13,876 bases of DNA from Oscillospiraceae bacterium (lineage in GTDB: Bacteria; Bacillota; Clostridia; Oscillospirales; Ruminococcaceae), in assembly GCA_017394565.1 (NCBI GenBank), contig JAFPXW010000251.1:1-13876 (forward strand). The letters are read 5' to 3'. Position numbers and translations under genes: made by a program. How positions within the stretch are numbered: position 1 is the stretch's first letter; each line of letters opens with the position of its first letter. This document shows, in pieces, positions 1-8,011 of the stretch. The notes beneath the pieces were generated by a model. The model did not search any database. It was not told the DNA's origin and was given only the letters and a program-made list of their open reading frames with translations.

Positions 1-2
1 GC

Positions 3-50
3 ATCATCTGCAATTTGATTGTGATCGTCTTAAATATACTTGATCTATAA
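3..50 (+). CDS. 3' end of an unidentified membrane protein (possibly rseP)
   Basis: An open frame enters from the left edge and ends with TAA at 48-50. It encodes 15 residues, IICNLIVIVLNILDL, which read like the last transmembrane segment of a membrane protein. The stop lies 15 bases before the ispG start, an operon-like spacing. In many Bacillota the gene before ispG is rseP, the site-2 metalloprotease, which ends in a hydrophobic helix; that identity is inferred from context only. No active-site motif is in view, so the call could be wrong, and the frame could also be chance. Confidence 0.4.
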   Translation: MICNLIVIVLNILDL

Positions 51-65
51 CAGGAAGTGATCTTT

Positions 66-1103
66 ATGAGAAATGTAAAACCCGTAAAAGTCGGAAACTG
101 TGTGCTTGACGGCAAGCACATCTATATCCAGTCCATGCTGAATGTACCGGCTGAAAATGTCGAAGGCAACGTCGCACAGGCAGTTGCACTGGAAAAGGCA
201 GGCTGCGAGATCATCCGCACGGCTGTCCCGAATCTGGAAGCCGTCCGCCTGATCCCTGCCATCAAGGAAAAGATCAGCATTCCGCTGGTGGCGGACATTC
301 ATTTTGATTACCGCATTGCACTGGCGGCCGCAGAAGCCGGCGTTGACAAGATCCGCATCAATCCCGGCAACATCGGCGACCTCAGACGTGTGCAGGCGGT
401 CGTGGATGCCTGTCAGAAGCGCAATATCCCGATCCGTATCGGCGTGAACTCCGGTTCGCTGGAAAAGGAGATCCTCGCGAAATACGGCTCACCGACACCG
501 GAAGCCCTCGTGGAATCCGCACTCGGACACGCGAAAATTCTGGAGGATCTGGACTTTACAGACATCGTCATCTCCATCAAGTCCTCGGATGTCAACCGCA
601 TGATCGACTCCTATCGTCTGGCGGCAGAAAAGTGCAATTATCCGCTGCACCTCGGCGTGACCGAAGCCGGTACGGAGCGCATGGGACTTATCAAATCCGC
701 CATCGGCATCGGTTCGCTCCTGCATGACGGCATCGGCGAAACGATCCGCGTTTCCCTGACGGATGATCCGGCGCGTGAAATTGCCGCAGCGAAGGATATT
801 TTAAAGAGCATCGGCAAGCGCGGCGGTGTGCAGATCGTGTCCTGCCCGACGTGCGGCAGAACGAAGATCGACCTCGTGGGACTTGCCAAGCAGGTCGAGG
901 AAGCGGTCAAGGATGTTGAGAAGGACGTAAAGATCGCGGTCATGGGCTGCGTTGTCAATGGACCGGGTGAGGCACGCGAAGCCGACATCGGCGTTGCCGG
1001 CGGCGACGGCATCGGACTGATCTTCAAGCACGGAGAAACACTCAAGCGTGTGCCGGAGGATCAGATCGTGCCGGCCCTGATGGAGGAGCTGGCGAAGCTT
1101 TGA
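66..1103 (+). CDS. ispG: 4-hydroxy-3-methylbut-2-en-1-yl diphosphate synthase (flavodoxin)
   Basis: IspG (GcpE) is a cytoplasmic 4Fe-4S enzyme of the non-mevalonate (MEP) pathway. It converts methylerythritol cyclodiphosphate to HMBPP, the step before IspH. The protein has 345 residues, the normal length for the bacterial two-domain form. The N-terminal TIM-barrel part shows VADIHFDYRIAL (75-86) and KIRINPGNIG (95-104). The C-terminal cluster domain carries Cys260 and Cys263 in CPTCGR, Cys295 in MGCVVNGPGEA, and Glu302, matching the three Cys and one Glu that hold the cluster in E. coli IspG. ATG 66 is chosen because AGGAAG at 52-57 lies 8 bases upstream; an in-frame GTG at 57 overlaps that site and is unlikely. 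The stop overlaps the next start. Confidence 0.97.
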   Translation: MRNVKPVKVGNCVLDGKHIYIQSMLNVPAENVEGNVAQAVALEKAGCEIIRTAVPNLEAVRLIPAIKEKISIPLVADIHFDYRIALAAAEAGVDKIRINPGNIGDLRRVQAVVDACQKRNIPIRIGVNSGSLEKEILAKYGSPTPEALVESALGHAKILEDLDFTDIVISIKSSDVNRMIDSYRLAAEKCNYPLHLGVTEAGTERMGLIKSAIGIGSLLHDGIGETIRVSLTDDPAREIAAAKDILKSIGKRGGVQIVSCPTCGRTKIDLVGLAKQVEEAVKDVEKDVKIAVMGCVVNGPGEAREADIGVAGGDGIGLIFKHGETLKRVPEDQIVPALMEELAKL

Positions 1104-1618
1104 GCAGGAAACGCCGACAGGGTAAAAACCCCTTTGCGACTCCGCGTGGATGCGTTTATGCGGTTCGTTTGGGGGCGGAGCGCTGGATCGGTGTGGCTGT
1201 TACGGTATTTTCACTCTGCTGTGGTGTGATCCCTCTGATTCTGGTCGCGGTGCAGGACTTCGCGCCGCTTACGCCGGACGATTGCGGCAAGCTGGCATTG
1301 GGACTGCTGATATTTCTCCTGCCTGCGGTGGTGACACTGTACTGTTTCCGGTTTCGGATCGAATTTAAGGATACGGGACGCGAGCTGCGCTGTCGGTATT
1401 TCTTTCGCTGGCGCACGGTCAAGCTCTCTGAGATCACCGAGGTCTACCGGAAATTTGACGGCAAGGTGACGTATCTGCACATCCGCGCACCCCATCTGCA
1501 TCTTCGGGTGAACACGGTCACGTGTGACAATGCCCGTGAGTTGACGCAATTTCTGATGACCCATATCCCGAAGCGTGTAACGCTTCGGACACGAAATTAT
1601 CCCAAATCTTTGAGGTGA
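1100..1618 (+). CDS. Two-helix membrane protein with PH-like C-terminal domain, function unknown
   Basis: This 172-residue protein has a basic N-terminus (SRKRRQGK), two hydrophobic segments at about 29-51 and 63-83, and a cytoplasmic-looking tail of about 86-160 rich in alternating beta strands (IEFKDTGRELRCRYFF, then TYLHIRAPHLHLRV) and ending in a helix (NARELTQFLMTHI). That layout resembles small bacterial PH-domain membrane proteins, but I recognise no named family. The start is TTG at 1100, sharing bases with the ispG stop TGA at 1101-1103. GGAGGAG at 1082-1088 lies 11 bases upstream. No in-frame ATG is found near the 5' end. The stop lies within the polC Shine-Dalgarno, so the gene seems coupled on both sides. 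Coding status is well supported; function is not. Confidence 0.75.
   Translation: MSRKRRQGKNPFATPRGCVYAVRLGAERWIGVAVTVFSLCCGVIPLILVAVQDFAPLTPDDCGKLALGLLIFLLPAVVTLYCFRFRIEFKDTGRELRCRYFFRWRTVKLSEITEVYRKFDGKVTYLHIRAPHLHLRVNTVTCDNARELTQFLMTHIPKRVTLRTRNYPKSLR
1568..1588 (+). other. Perfect hairpin just upstream of polC
   Basis: CCGAAGCG (1568-1575) and CGCTTCGG (1581-1588) are exact reverse complements around a 5-base TGTAA loop. The element lies inside the last codons of the PH-like gene, about 35 bases before the polC ATG. No T-run follows, so it is not an intrinsic terminator. A role in transcript processing or in tuning polC translation is possible but unproven; it may be a chance result of coding for PKRVTLR. 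Confidence 0.4.
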
Positions 1619-1622
1619 AATC

Positions 1623-4600
1623 ATGTCAAACGCAACGCTCATGGAATTTTTGGAGCAATACACCAAGGACATTCCGCCATCGGTGCAGCAGGGTGTCATC
1701 GAGGAGATCCTGTATGACAAAAATAAGCTTGACAGCATTACATTTGTGGCGCGTTTTTCGCATATCGTGCCGTTTGCGGATCTGCTGTATTTTGAACGGA
1801 GTGTCGGTATGGCTTTGCAGGTCGGGACGCTGCGGCTGGATCCGCGCTATGACGGCGCACTTCTGACAGAGGAATGCCGGAATGAACTGATCGAAATGCT
1901 CAAACGCCAGCTTCCGGTCATCAATGGTTTTCTGCTGCGGTCGGACTGGACGTGGGAGCCGGATCACCTGCATATCGAATTGCAGAACGGCGGCTACCCG
2001 ATCCTCTCCAAATTTCAGTTCACGACGGTGTTCGAGAAACTCGTGATGCATCATTTCGGGCGGCAGATCCGCGTGACACTTCACGGCGAGGATACGCTTT
2101 CGGAAGCGGAGCTCGACCGCGTGATCGAGGAAGTGCCGCCGGAATTTGAGCCTGCACCGCCGCCGCCTCCGCCGCAGGAGCGTTACGAATACACGCCGCC
2201 CCCGATCCCTGACACGCCGCAGTCTGTTTCGAGCGATGCGGTGCAGATGGATTCCGTCAAGGGTGAGGATATGCTCATCAAGGGCAGACCGATCCGCGAC
2301 AACGCCATCCCGATCCCGGAAGCCCTCCAGACACGCGGCGAACGTGTGATCGTTTACGGCGATATTTTTGCGACGGACACCCGTGATGTGCGAGGGGAAC
2401 GCCGCATCATGACGTACCAGATCACGGACTTTTCGGGTTCGATCACGATCAAGCTGTTCGATGCAGTCAAGAAGCTCGAAGCCATGCCGCTTGGCGAGCT
2501 GAAAAAGGGCGTGAGCATTCTGGTGGCCGGAAAGATCGAGGACGATCCGTTTGCACACGAACCTGTCCTGCGTCCCGATGCCATTGTCAAGCGCAAGCGC
2601 AAGCAGCGGAAGGATACCGCAGAACGCAAGCGCGTGGAACTGCATTGCCACACCAATATGTCGGCGATGGACGCAGTCACGCCGGCAGGGGATCTCATCA
2701 AGCGTGCGCATGACTGGGGGTTCCCGGCAATCGCGATCACCGACCACGGTGTCGTGCAGGGATTCCCAGATGCGATGAATGCCGAAAATGCGATCAAGGA
2801 TCCGAATTTCAAGGTCATTTACGGATGCGAGGCCTATGTGGTCAACGACCTCGACCGCCCGAAGATCCTGAATGGCAGCGATGAGCGCAGCATTCAGGAC
2901 GAGATCATTATTTTCGACGTGGAAACCACGGGCCTGAGTGCGGAACGTGATCGCCTGACGGAGATCGGTGCGGTCAAGATGCGCGGAATGCAGATCGTGG
3001 ACAGCTTTGATACGTTCGTCAATCCGGAGCGTCACATTCCGGAGAACATCACGGAGCTGACACGCATTTCCGATGACATGGTCAAGGATGCCCCGAAGGA
3101 AGGCGAAGCACTGCGCAAATTCATGGAATTCTGCGGCGACAAGCCCGTTCTGGCAGCGCACAATGCCTCTTTCGATACGTCCTTCCTGAACCGCGTGGCA
3201 CGCGATTATCACATTGATTTCCAGTACAACTGGATCGACACGCTGATCCTCTGTCAGTCGTGCCTGCCGCAGCTCGGCAAGCACAAGCTGGACGTTGTGG
3301 TCAAGCACCTCAAGCTCGGTACGTTCGGACATCACCGTGCGAATGAGGATGCCGCGATCCTTGCCAAGGTCTACGCGAATCTCGTGCAGAAGCTGGAAAA
3401 AGAACGCGGTGTCACGGTTCTCAATGACTTGAACACCAAGACCGATGCCATTGATGTCAAGAAACTCAGATCCTACCACCAGATCATTCTCGTGCGCAAT
3501 CAGGTCGGCCTGAAGAACCTCTACCGGCTGGTTTCCTACGGGCATCTGGATTATTATTACCGCCATCCGCTGCTCCCGAAGTCCGTTCTCGAACAGAACC
3601 GCGAAGGTCTGATTTTCGGTTCGGCTTGTGAAGCAGGTGAATTGTTCTCCGCGGTCGTGGATGGAAAGAATGACGAATATCTTGAAAATCTGGCGAAATT
3701 CTACGACTATCTCGAAATTCAGCCTCTTGCGAATAACGAGTTCATGATCCGCAAGGGCATTGCAGAGGATGAGGAAACCCTGCGGAATTACAACCGCAAG
3801 ATCATTGCACTCGGCGAGAAGCTGAACATTCCTGTCGTTGCGACCTGCGACGTGCATTTTCTCGACAAGAAGGACGGCATTTACCGCAAGATCCTGACTT
3901 CTGGACAGGGTTTCTCCGATGCCGACAACCAGCCGCCGCTGTATCTGCGCACGACCGATGAGATGCTGGAGGAATTCAGCTACCTCGGTGCGGAGAAGGC
4001 GGAGGAGATCGTTGTGACGAACCCTTGCCGCATCGCGGATGCGTGTGAACACGTTTTCCCGATCCCGAAGGGCACATTCACGCCGAATATCCCCGGTGCA
4101 GAGGAGGATCTGGTGCGCATCACCCACGAACGCGCACGCGAGATCTACGGCGATCCGCTGCCGGAAATCGTAGACAAACGCCTTGACCGCGAGCTTTCCT
4201 CCATCATCAAGCACGGCTTCTCGGTGCTGTACATGATCGCGCAGAAGCTGGTTTACAACTCCGAGGAACATGGCTATCACGTCGGTTCCCGTGGATCGGT
4301 CGGTTCGTCCTTCGTGGCCAGCATGGCAGGCATCTCGGAGGTCAATCCTCTCGTGCCGCACTATGTCTGCCCGAAGTGCAAATACAGCGAATTTATCACG
4401 ACCGGTGAATACGGCTCCGGCTTCGATATGCCGGACAAGAAATGCCCGAAATGCGGCACAGAACTCCTCAAAGACGGTCACGACATCCCATTTGAAACGT
4501 TCCTCGGCTTCGACGGCGACAAGGCGCCGGATATCGACCTGAATTTCTCCGGTGAGTACCAGTCGAGCGCTCACCGCTACACGGAGGAATTGTTCGGCCG

Positions 4601-5969
4601 CGACAACGTGTTCAAGGCCGGCACGATCGGTACGATCGCGGACAAGACGGCTTACGGCTTCGTGAAAAAATACCTTGAGGAACAGGGGATCACCCTCAAT
4701 GCCGCTGAGGAAAATCGCCTGTCCATCGGCTGCACCGGCATCAAGCGAACGACCGGTCAGCATCCCGGCGGCATGGTCGTTGTGCCGTCGGATTACGAAG
4801 TGTATGACTTCACGCCTGTCCAGCATCCGGCAGATGCGGCGGATTCTGACGTCATCACGACGCACTTCGACTTCCATTCCATTCACGACACCATCCTGAA
4901 GCTGGACGAACTCGGTCATGTCGTTCCCACGCTCTATAAGCATCTGGAGGACATGACGGGACTGCTCATCAAGGATGTTCCGGGCTACGACCAGAAGGTC
5001 ATCCAGATGTGTACGGACTGTTCCGTGCTGGGCGTGACGGAGGAGGATATTTACTGCAAAACGGGAAGCCTTGGCATCCCGGAAATGGGTACGGGCTTCA
5101 CGATCCAGATGCTTCTGGATGCGAAACCGACCAAATTTTCCGACTTTCTCCAGATCTCCGGTCTGTCCCACGGTACGGACGTTTGGCTCGGCAACGCGAA
5201 GGATCTCATCTCGGACGGTATCTGTACCATTTCCGAGGTCATCGGAACCCGTGACAGCATCATGACGACACTGCTTTATAAAGGTGTCGAACCGAAAATG
5301 GCATTCCAGATCATGGAGTGGACACGAAAGGGACAGGCTCCCAAACGGTTCACGCCGGAGATCATCCAGATGCTAAAAGACAACAATGTCGAGGACTGGT
5401 ACATCGAAAGCTGCCTGAAGATCAAGTATATGTTCCCGAAGGCACACGCTGCCGCATACGTTATCGCAGCGATGAAGCTTGGCTGGTTCAAGCTGTATAT
5501 GCCGCTGGAATACTATTCGACCTACTTTACCGTCCGCGGTGACGACTTTGATGTTAACCTTGCTGTGCAGGGGATCGACGCCGTCAAGGCGAAGATCAAC
5601 GAGCTGCGTGCCAAGGGCAATGACCGTTCCAAGAAGGAAAACGACCTTCTGGATATCCTGATGATCGTCAACGAGATGATGGCACGCGGCTATGAATTCC
5701 TGCCCATCGACCTGTTCAAGTCCCACGCCTACAAATACACGATCGAAGGCGAGGGCGATGACCGCAAGATCCGCATTCCGTTCGCGGCTCTGTCCGGCGT
5801 CGGTGTCGGTGCGGCGACGGGCGTTTACGAAGCGGCACAGAAACGCAATTTCATGTCGATCGAGGAATTCCAGCAGGAAAGCGGCTGCTCCAAGACGATC
5901 GTGCAGATGCTCCAGGAAATGGGCGCTTTCGGCGATCTGCCGGAATCCACACAGATGACATTGTTCTGA
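1623..5969 (+). CDS. polC: DNA polymerase III subunit alpha, PolC type
   Basis: PolC is the main chromosomal replicative polymerase of low-GC Gram-positives, with its own 3'-5' proofreading. At 1448 residues it has the usual length. Domains in order: N-terminal domain (about 1-165); a proline-rich linker (171-199, run of six prolines); OB fold (about 215-325); PHP domain first half from KRVELHCHTN (336-345); an inserted DnaQ-type exonuclease with Asp432/Glu434 in FDVETTG, Asp518 in HNASFD, and His571/Asp576 in HRANED; rest of PHP, including CDVHFLD (742-748); a zinc finger with Cys916, Cys919, Cys941, Cys944; palm with catalytic Asp970/Asp972 in PDIDLNFSGE; TTGQHPGG (1043-1050); fingers. The C-terminus ends QMTLF, a beta-clamp binding motif like QLSLF of B. 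subtilis PolC. GAGGTG lies 5 bases before ATG. Confidence 0.98.
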   Translation: MSNATLMEFLEQYTKDIPPSVQQGVIEEILYDKNKLDSITFVARFSHIVPFADLLYFERSVGMALQVGTLRLDPRYDGALLTEECRNELIEMLKRQLPVINGFLLRSDWTWEPDHLHIELQNGGYPILSKFQFTTVFEKLVMHHFGRQIRVTLHGEDTLSEAELDRVIEEVPPEFEPAPPPPPPQERYEYTPPPIPDTPQSVSSDAVQMDSVKGEDMLIKGRPIRDNAIPIPEALQTRGERVIVYGDIFATDTRDVRGERRIMTYQITDFSGSITIKLFDAVKKLEAMPLGELKKGVSILVAGKIEDDPFAHEPVLRPDAIVKRKRKQRKDTAERKRVELHCHTNMSAMDAVTPAGDLIKRAHDWGFPAIAITDHGVVQGFPDAMNAENAIKDPNFKVIYGCEAYVVNDLDRPKILNGSDERSIQDEIIIFDVETTGLSAERDRLTEIGAVKMRGMQIVDSFDTFVNPERHIPENITELTRISDDMVKDAPKEGEALRKFMEFCGDKPVLAAHNASFDTSFLNRVARDYHIDFQYNWIDTLILCQSCLPQLGKHKLDVVVKHLKLGTFGHHRANEDAAILAKVYANLVQKLEKERGVTVLNDLNTKTDAIDVKKLRSYHQIILVRNQVGLKNLYRLVSYGHLDYYYRHPLLPKSVLEQNREGLIFGSACEAGELFSAVVDGKNDEYLENLAKFYDYLEIQPLANNEFMIRKGIAEDEETLRNYNRKIIALGEKLNIPVVATCDVHFLDKKDGIYRKILTSGQGFSDADNQPPLYLRTTDEMLEEFSYLGAEKAEEIVVTNPCRIADACEHVFPIPKGTFTPNIPGAEEDLVRITHERAREIYGDPLPEIVDKRLDRELSSIIKHGFSVLYMIAQKLVYNSEEHGYHVGSRGSVGSSFVASMAGISEVNPLVPHYVCPKCKYSEFITTGEYGSGFDMPDKKCPKCGTELLKDGHDIPFETFLGFDGDKAPDIDLNFSGEYQSSAHRYTEELFGRDNVFKAGTIGTIADKTAYGFVKKYLEEQGITLNAAEENRLSIGCTGIKRTTGQHPGGMVVVPSDYEVYDFTPVQHPADAADSDVITTHFDFHSIHDTILKLDELGHVVPTLYKHLEDMTGLLIKDVPGYDQKVIQMCTDCSVLGVTEEDIYCKTGSLGIPEMGTGFTIQMLLDAKPTKFSDFLQISGLSHGTDVWLGNAKDLISDGICTISEVIGTRDSIMTTLLYKGVEPKMAFQIMEWTRKGQAPKRFTPEIIQMLKDNNVEDWYIESCLKIKYMFPKAHAAAYVIAAMKLGWFKLYMPLEYYSTYFTVRGDDFDVNLAVQGIDAVKAKINELRAKGNDRSKKENDLLDILMIVNEMMARGYEFLPIDLFKSHAYKYTIEGEGDDRKIRIPFAALSGVGVGAATGVYEAAQKRNFMSIEEFQQESGCSKTIVQMLQEMGAFGDLPESTQMTLF

Positions 5970-6059
5970 TCCCTGACGTGGATATGCCCGATAGAATTGG
6001 TGTTTTTGGGAGAAATCCCGTCAAAGCATCCAAAGTCTGTAAACTGCGTTACGTTTCTC

Positions 6060-6088
6060 TTGACATCAGGAATGTAATGTGTTATTAT
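6060..6088 (+). promoter_or_regulatory. Sigma-A type promoter of the histidine operon
   Basis: TTGACA (6060-6065) is a perfect -35 box. After exactly 17 bases comes TATTAT (6083-6088), one mismatch from the consensus -10. Transcription would begin near 6095, leaving a leader of about 60 bases before the hisZ ATG. That is too short for a T-box riboswitch, and no T-box or specifier pattern is visible, so control is more likely by a DNA-binding repressor. The local AT-richness contrasts with the surrounding coding DNA. Confidence 0.85.
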
Positions 6089-6122
6089 AGTACTATGATA
6101 CTACGGTAATATAGTACTACGC
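6087..6122 (+). promoter_or_regulatory. Candidate repressor operator, TrpR-superfamily (HisR/YerC) type
   Basis: Four blocks repeat with an 8-base period: TACTATGA (6091), TACTACGG (6099), TAATATAG (6107), TACTACGC (6115). In addition ATAGTACTA occurs at 6087-6095 and 6111-6119, 24 bases apart, and ATAGTACTAT at 6087-6096 is a perfect palindrome. The array overlaps the end of the -10 box and the predicted start site, the place where a repressor would block transcription. E. coli TrpR recognises GTACTAG half-sites and can bind in tandem with 8-bp register; a TrpR-related regulator of his genes (HisR/YerC) is described in Bacillota. The assignment to such a protein is an inference; the repeat itself is directly visible. 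Confidence 0.6.
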
Positions 6123-6155
6123 TAAAGTGAAATTCAACAGAAAGAGGTACATCTT

Positions 6156-7367
6156 ATGCGCCGATATGATCTGATCACCCCCGAAGGCACGAGGGATTAT
6201 CTGTTTGAGGAATGTGCCCTCAAGCGCATCGTCGAGAACCGCACCCGTGAGATCTTCAAGTCCATGGGCTATTCCCGGCTCATCACGCCGGGACTGGAAT
6301 TCTACGATGTTTTTAGCCTGAATTCGAGATATTTTCCGCAGGAGGAGCTGTGCAAGCTGACCGACAACAAGGGCAGACTCATGGCAGTCCGTCCGGATTC
6401 CACCATGCCGATCGCGCGTGTCGTTGCGACACGTCTGCGTGATGCGCGTCTTCCGCTGCGCCTGTACTACACCCAGCCGGTGTACAATTTCGCACCGTCC
6501 CTCAAGGGCAGAAGCACCGAGGTCAACCAGACCGGCATCGAGCTGATCGGTTCTTCCTCCCGTATGGCGGATGTGGAAGTCATTTCGGCAGCACTTTCGG
6601 TGCTTTCGAGCGTCGGCAAGGACACGCCTGTTCCGTTCAATGTGAATTATTCGCTGGAGCTTGGTGACGTGCGCATTTTCCGTGAGCTGATGCACCGCCT
6701 GAGTGCAACACCGGCCCAGAAAGAGGAGATCCGCAGCCTGATCGAATCCAAGAATTATCCGGCACTCAATGATATGCTCGACACCCTCGGTGACAACAAG
6801 ATCACCCGATCTCTCCGCAAGCTCCCGACACTGTTCGGCGGCGAGGAGGTCTTTGAGCGTGCCGCAGAGATCTTTCAGGATGAGCGCATCGGCGAGATCC
6901 TCGACAGTATGCGCGAGCTGTACAAGACCGTTTGCATGATCCGCAAGGACGGCAATGTGATCGTTGACCTCGGACTTGTCAACAAGACCGATTACTACAC
7001 CGGACTCGTCATCAAGGGTTATCTGGAGGGCTACGGTGAGGAAGTCATTTCCGGCGGCCGTTACGACAAGCTGCTGTCGGATTTCGGCTACGATGTACCG
7101 GCAGTCGGCATGGCAGTCAATGTGGATGCCGTTGCCAATGTCATCGGCAAGAAATACACCCCGACACCGGAAGCTGCGGATGTTCTGATCGCAGCAGAGG
7201 CAGGCTGCGAGGCACAGGCAGTACAGACCTCCGAAAAACTCCGTGAGCAGGGGCTGCGTGTGGAATTTGCACTCGATGCGCAGGATGCGGAGGAGTATGC
7301 CAAGAGCCGCGGCATCACCAAGCTCATCCAGATCGCGAAGGACACTACCAAGGAGGTGCAGGTATGA
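6156..7367 (+). CDS. hisZ: ATP phosphoribosyltransferase regulatory subunit
   Basis: HisZ is a catalytically dead relative of histidyl-tRNA synthetase that joins short HisG in a hetero-octamer, allowing catalysis and histidine feedback of the first step of histidine synthesis. The 403-residue protein has the class II core: PEGTRDYLFEE (9-19), AVRPDSTMPIARVV (77-90), the motif 2 area RLYYTQPVYNFAPSLKGR (102-119) and GGRYDKLL...PAVGMAVNVD (300-324). Where true synthetases have an FR pair in motif 2 there is YN, and the LDYYTG region reads NKTDYYTG, which supports HisZ over HisRS. Residues 338-403 resemble a shortened anticodon-binding domain, making it longer than minimal HisZ proteins. AAAGAGG at 6141-6147 supports the ATG. 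The stop overlaps the hisG start. It is first in the operon. Confidence 0.93.
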   Translation: MRRYDLITPEGTRDYLFEECALKRIVENRTREIFKSMGYSRLITPGLEFYDVFSLNSRYFPQEELCKLTDNKGRLMAVRPDSTMPIARVVATRLRDARLPLRLYYTQPVYNFAPSLKGRSTEVNQTGIELIGSSSRMADVEVISAALSVLSSVGKDTPVPFNVNYSLELGDVRIFRELMHRLSATPAQKEEIRSLIESKNYPALNDMLDTLGDNKITRSLRKLPTLFGGEEVFERAAEIFQDERIGEILDSMRELYKTVCMIRKDGNVIVDLGLVNKTDYYTGLVIKGYLEGYGEEVISGGRYDKLLSDFGYDVPAVGMAVNVDAVANVIGKKYTPTPEAADVLIAAEAGCEAQAVQTSEKLREQGLRVEFALDAQDAEEYAKSRGITKLIQIAKDTTKEVQV

Positions 7368-8011
7368 TGGAAAAACCGCTGAGAATCGCCCTGACAAAGG
7401 GCAGACTGGAAAAGGATACCGTTGCCTTGCTGGAAAGCCTGGGCTATGACTGCACCGCAGTCCACGAAAAAGGCAGACGCTTGATCCTGCCGATCCCGGA
7501 CGGCAATATGGAGGTCGTTCTCGCGAAGGCAGCGGATGTCATCACTTATGTAGAGCATGGTGTGTGCGATATGGGTGTTGTCGGCAAGGATACGCTCATG
7601 GAGATGAACGGCAAGCTTTTTGAACTGGTGAATCTGGGCTTCGGCAAGTGTAAGTTCGCGCTTGCGACCAAGAAGGATTACCCGTTCTACGATGGTTTTG
7701 GTGTCAAGACCATTGCTTCCAAATACCCGAATGTAACACGCGCTTTTTTTGAGAACAAGGGCATGGATGTGGATATCGTCAAGATCGAAGGTTCTGTGGA
7801 ACTCGCCCCCTTGCTGGGGCTGGCAGACGGCATCGTGGACATCGTGGAAACCGGCACGACACTGAAGGAAAACGGTCTGGAGGTCGTTGAGGATGTTGCA
7901 CAGGTTTCGGCACGTCTGATCGTGAATACCGTCAGCCTGAAAATGCGTCAGCAGGAGATCGAGGACTTAGTGAAGAAAGTGGAGGAGAAGATCAATGATA
8001 AAGCAGATTAA
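7364..8011 (+). CDS. hisG: ATP phosphoribosyltransferase, short catalytic form
   Basis: HisG joins ATP and PRPP to give phosphoribosyl-ATP, the committed step of histidine synthesis. At 215 residues it is the short form lacking the C-terminal ACT-like regulatory domain, which fits the hisZ gene directly before it. Visible family features are RIALTKGRLEKDT (7-19), EHGVCDMGVVGKD (64-76) and the HisG signature from Glu146 to Leu167, including GIVDIVETGTTL (156-167) that forms the PRPP-binding loop. AGGAGG at 7351-7356 lies 7 bases before ATG 7364; a second ATG at 7367 is also usable and would give 214 residues. The start overlaps the hisZ stop in ATGA, and the 3' end overlaps hisD by 17 bases. 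Confidence 0.97.
   Translation: MMEKPLRIALTKGRLEKDTVALLESLGYDCTAVHEKGRRLILPIPDGNMEVVLAKAADVITYVEHGVCDMGVVGKDTLMEMNGKLFELVNLGFGKCKFALATKKDYPFYDGFGVKTIASKYPNVTRAFFENKGMDVDIVKIEGSVELAPLLGLADGIVDIVETGTTLKENGLEVVEDVAQVSARLIVNTVSLKMRQQEIEDLVKKVEEKINDKAD

Noticed and set aside
57..65. GTG at 57 as ispG start
   Set aside because: It overlaps the AGGAAG ribosome site; ATG 66 has proper spacing and begins at the conserved family N-terminus.
1626..5171. A 1181-codon open frame on the minus strand opposite polC
   Set aside because: It is in exact codon register with polC, so its stops appear only where polC uses TTA, CTA or TCA, which this organism avoids. It has no ribosome site or recognisable protein features. 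It ends at the TCA that is polC codon 2.
5996..6030. Possible polC terminator around GGGAGAAATCCC
   Set aside because: The stem is only four pairs with a GAAA loop and is followed by GTCAAAGC, not a T-run. It is too weak to call.
6095..6155. T-box riboswitch upstream of the his operon
   Set aside because: The predicted transcript start is only about 60 bases from hisZ, and no T-box sequence, specifier stem or terminator is seen.
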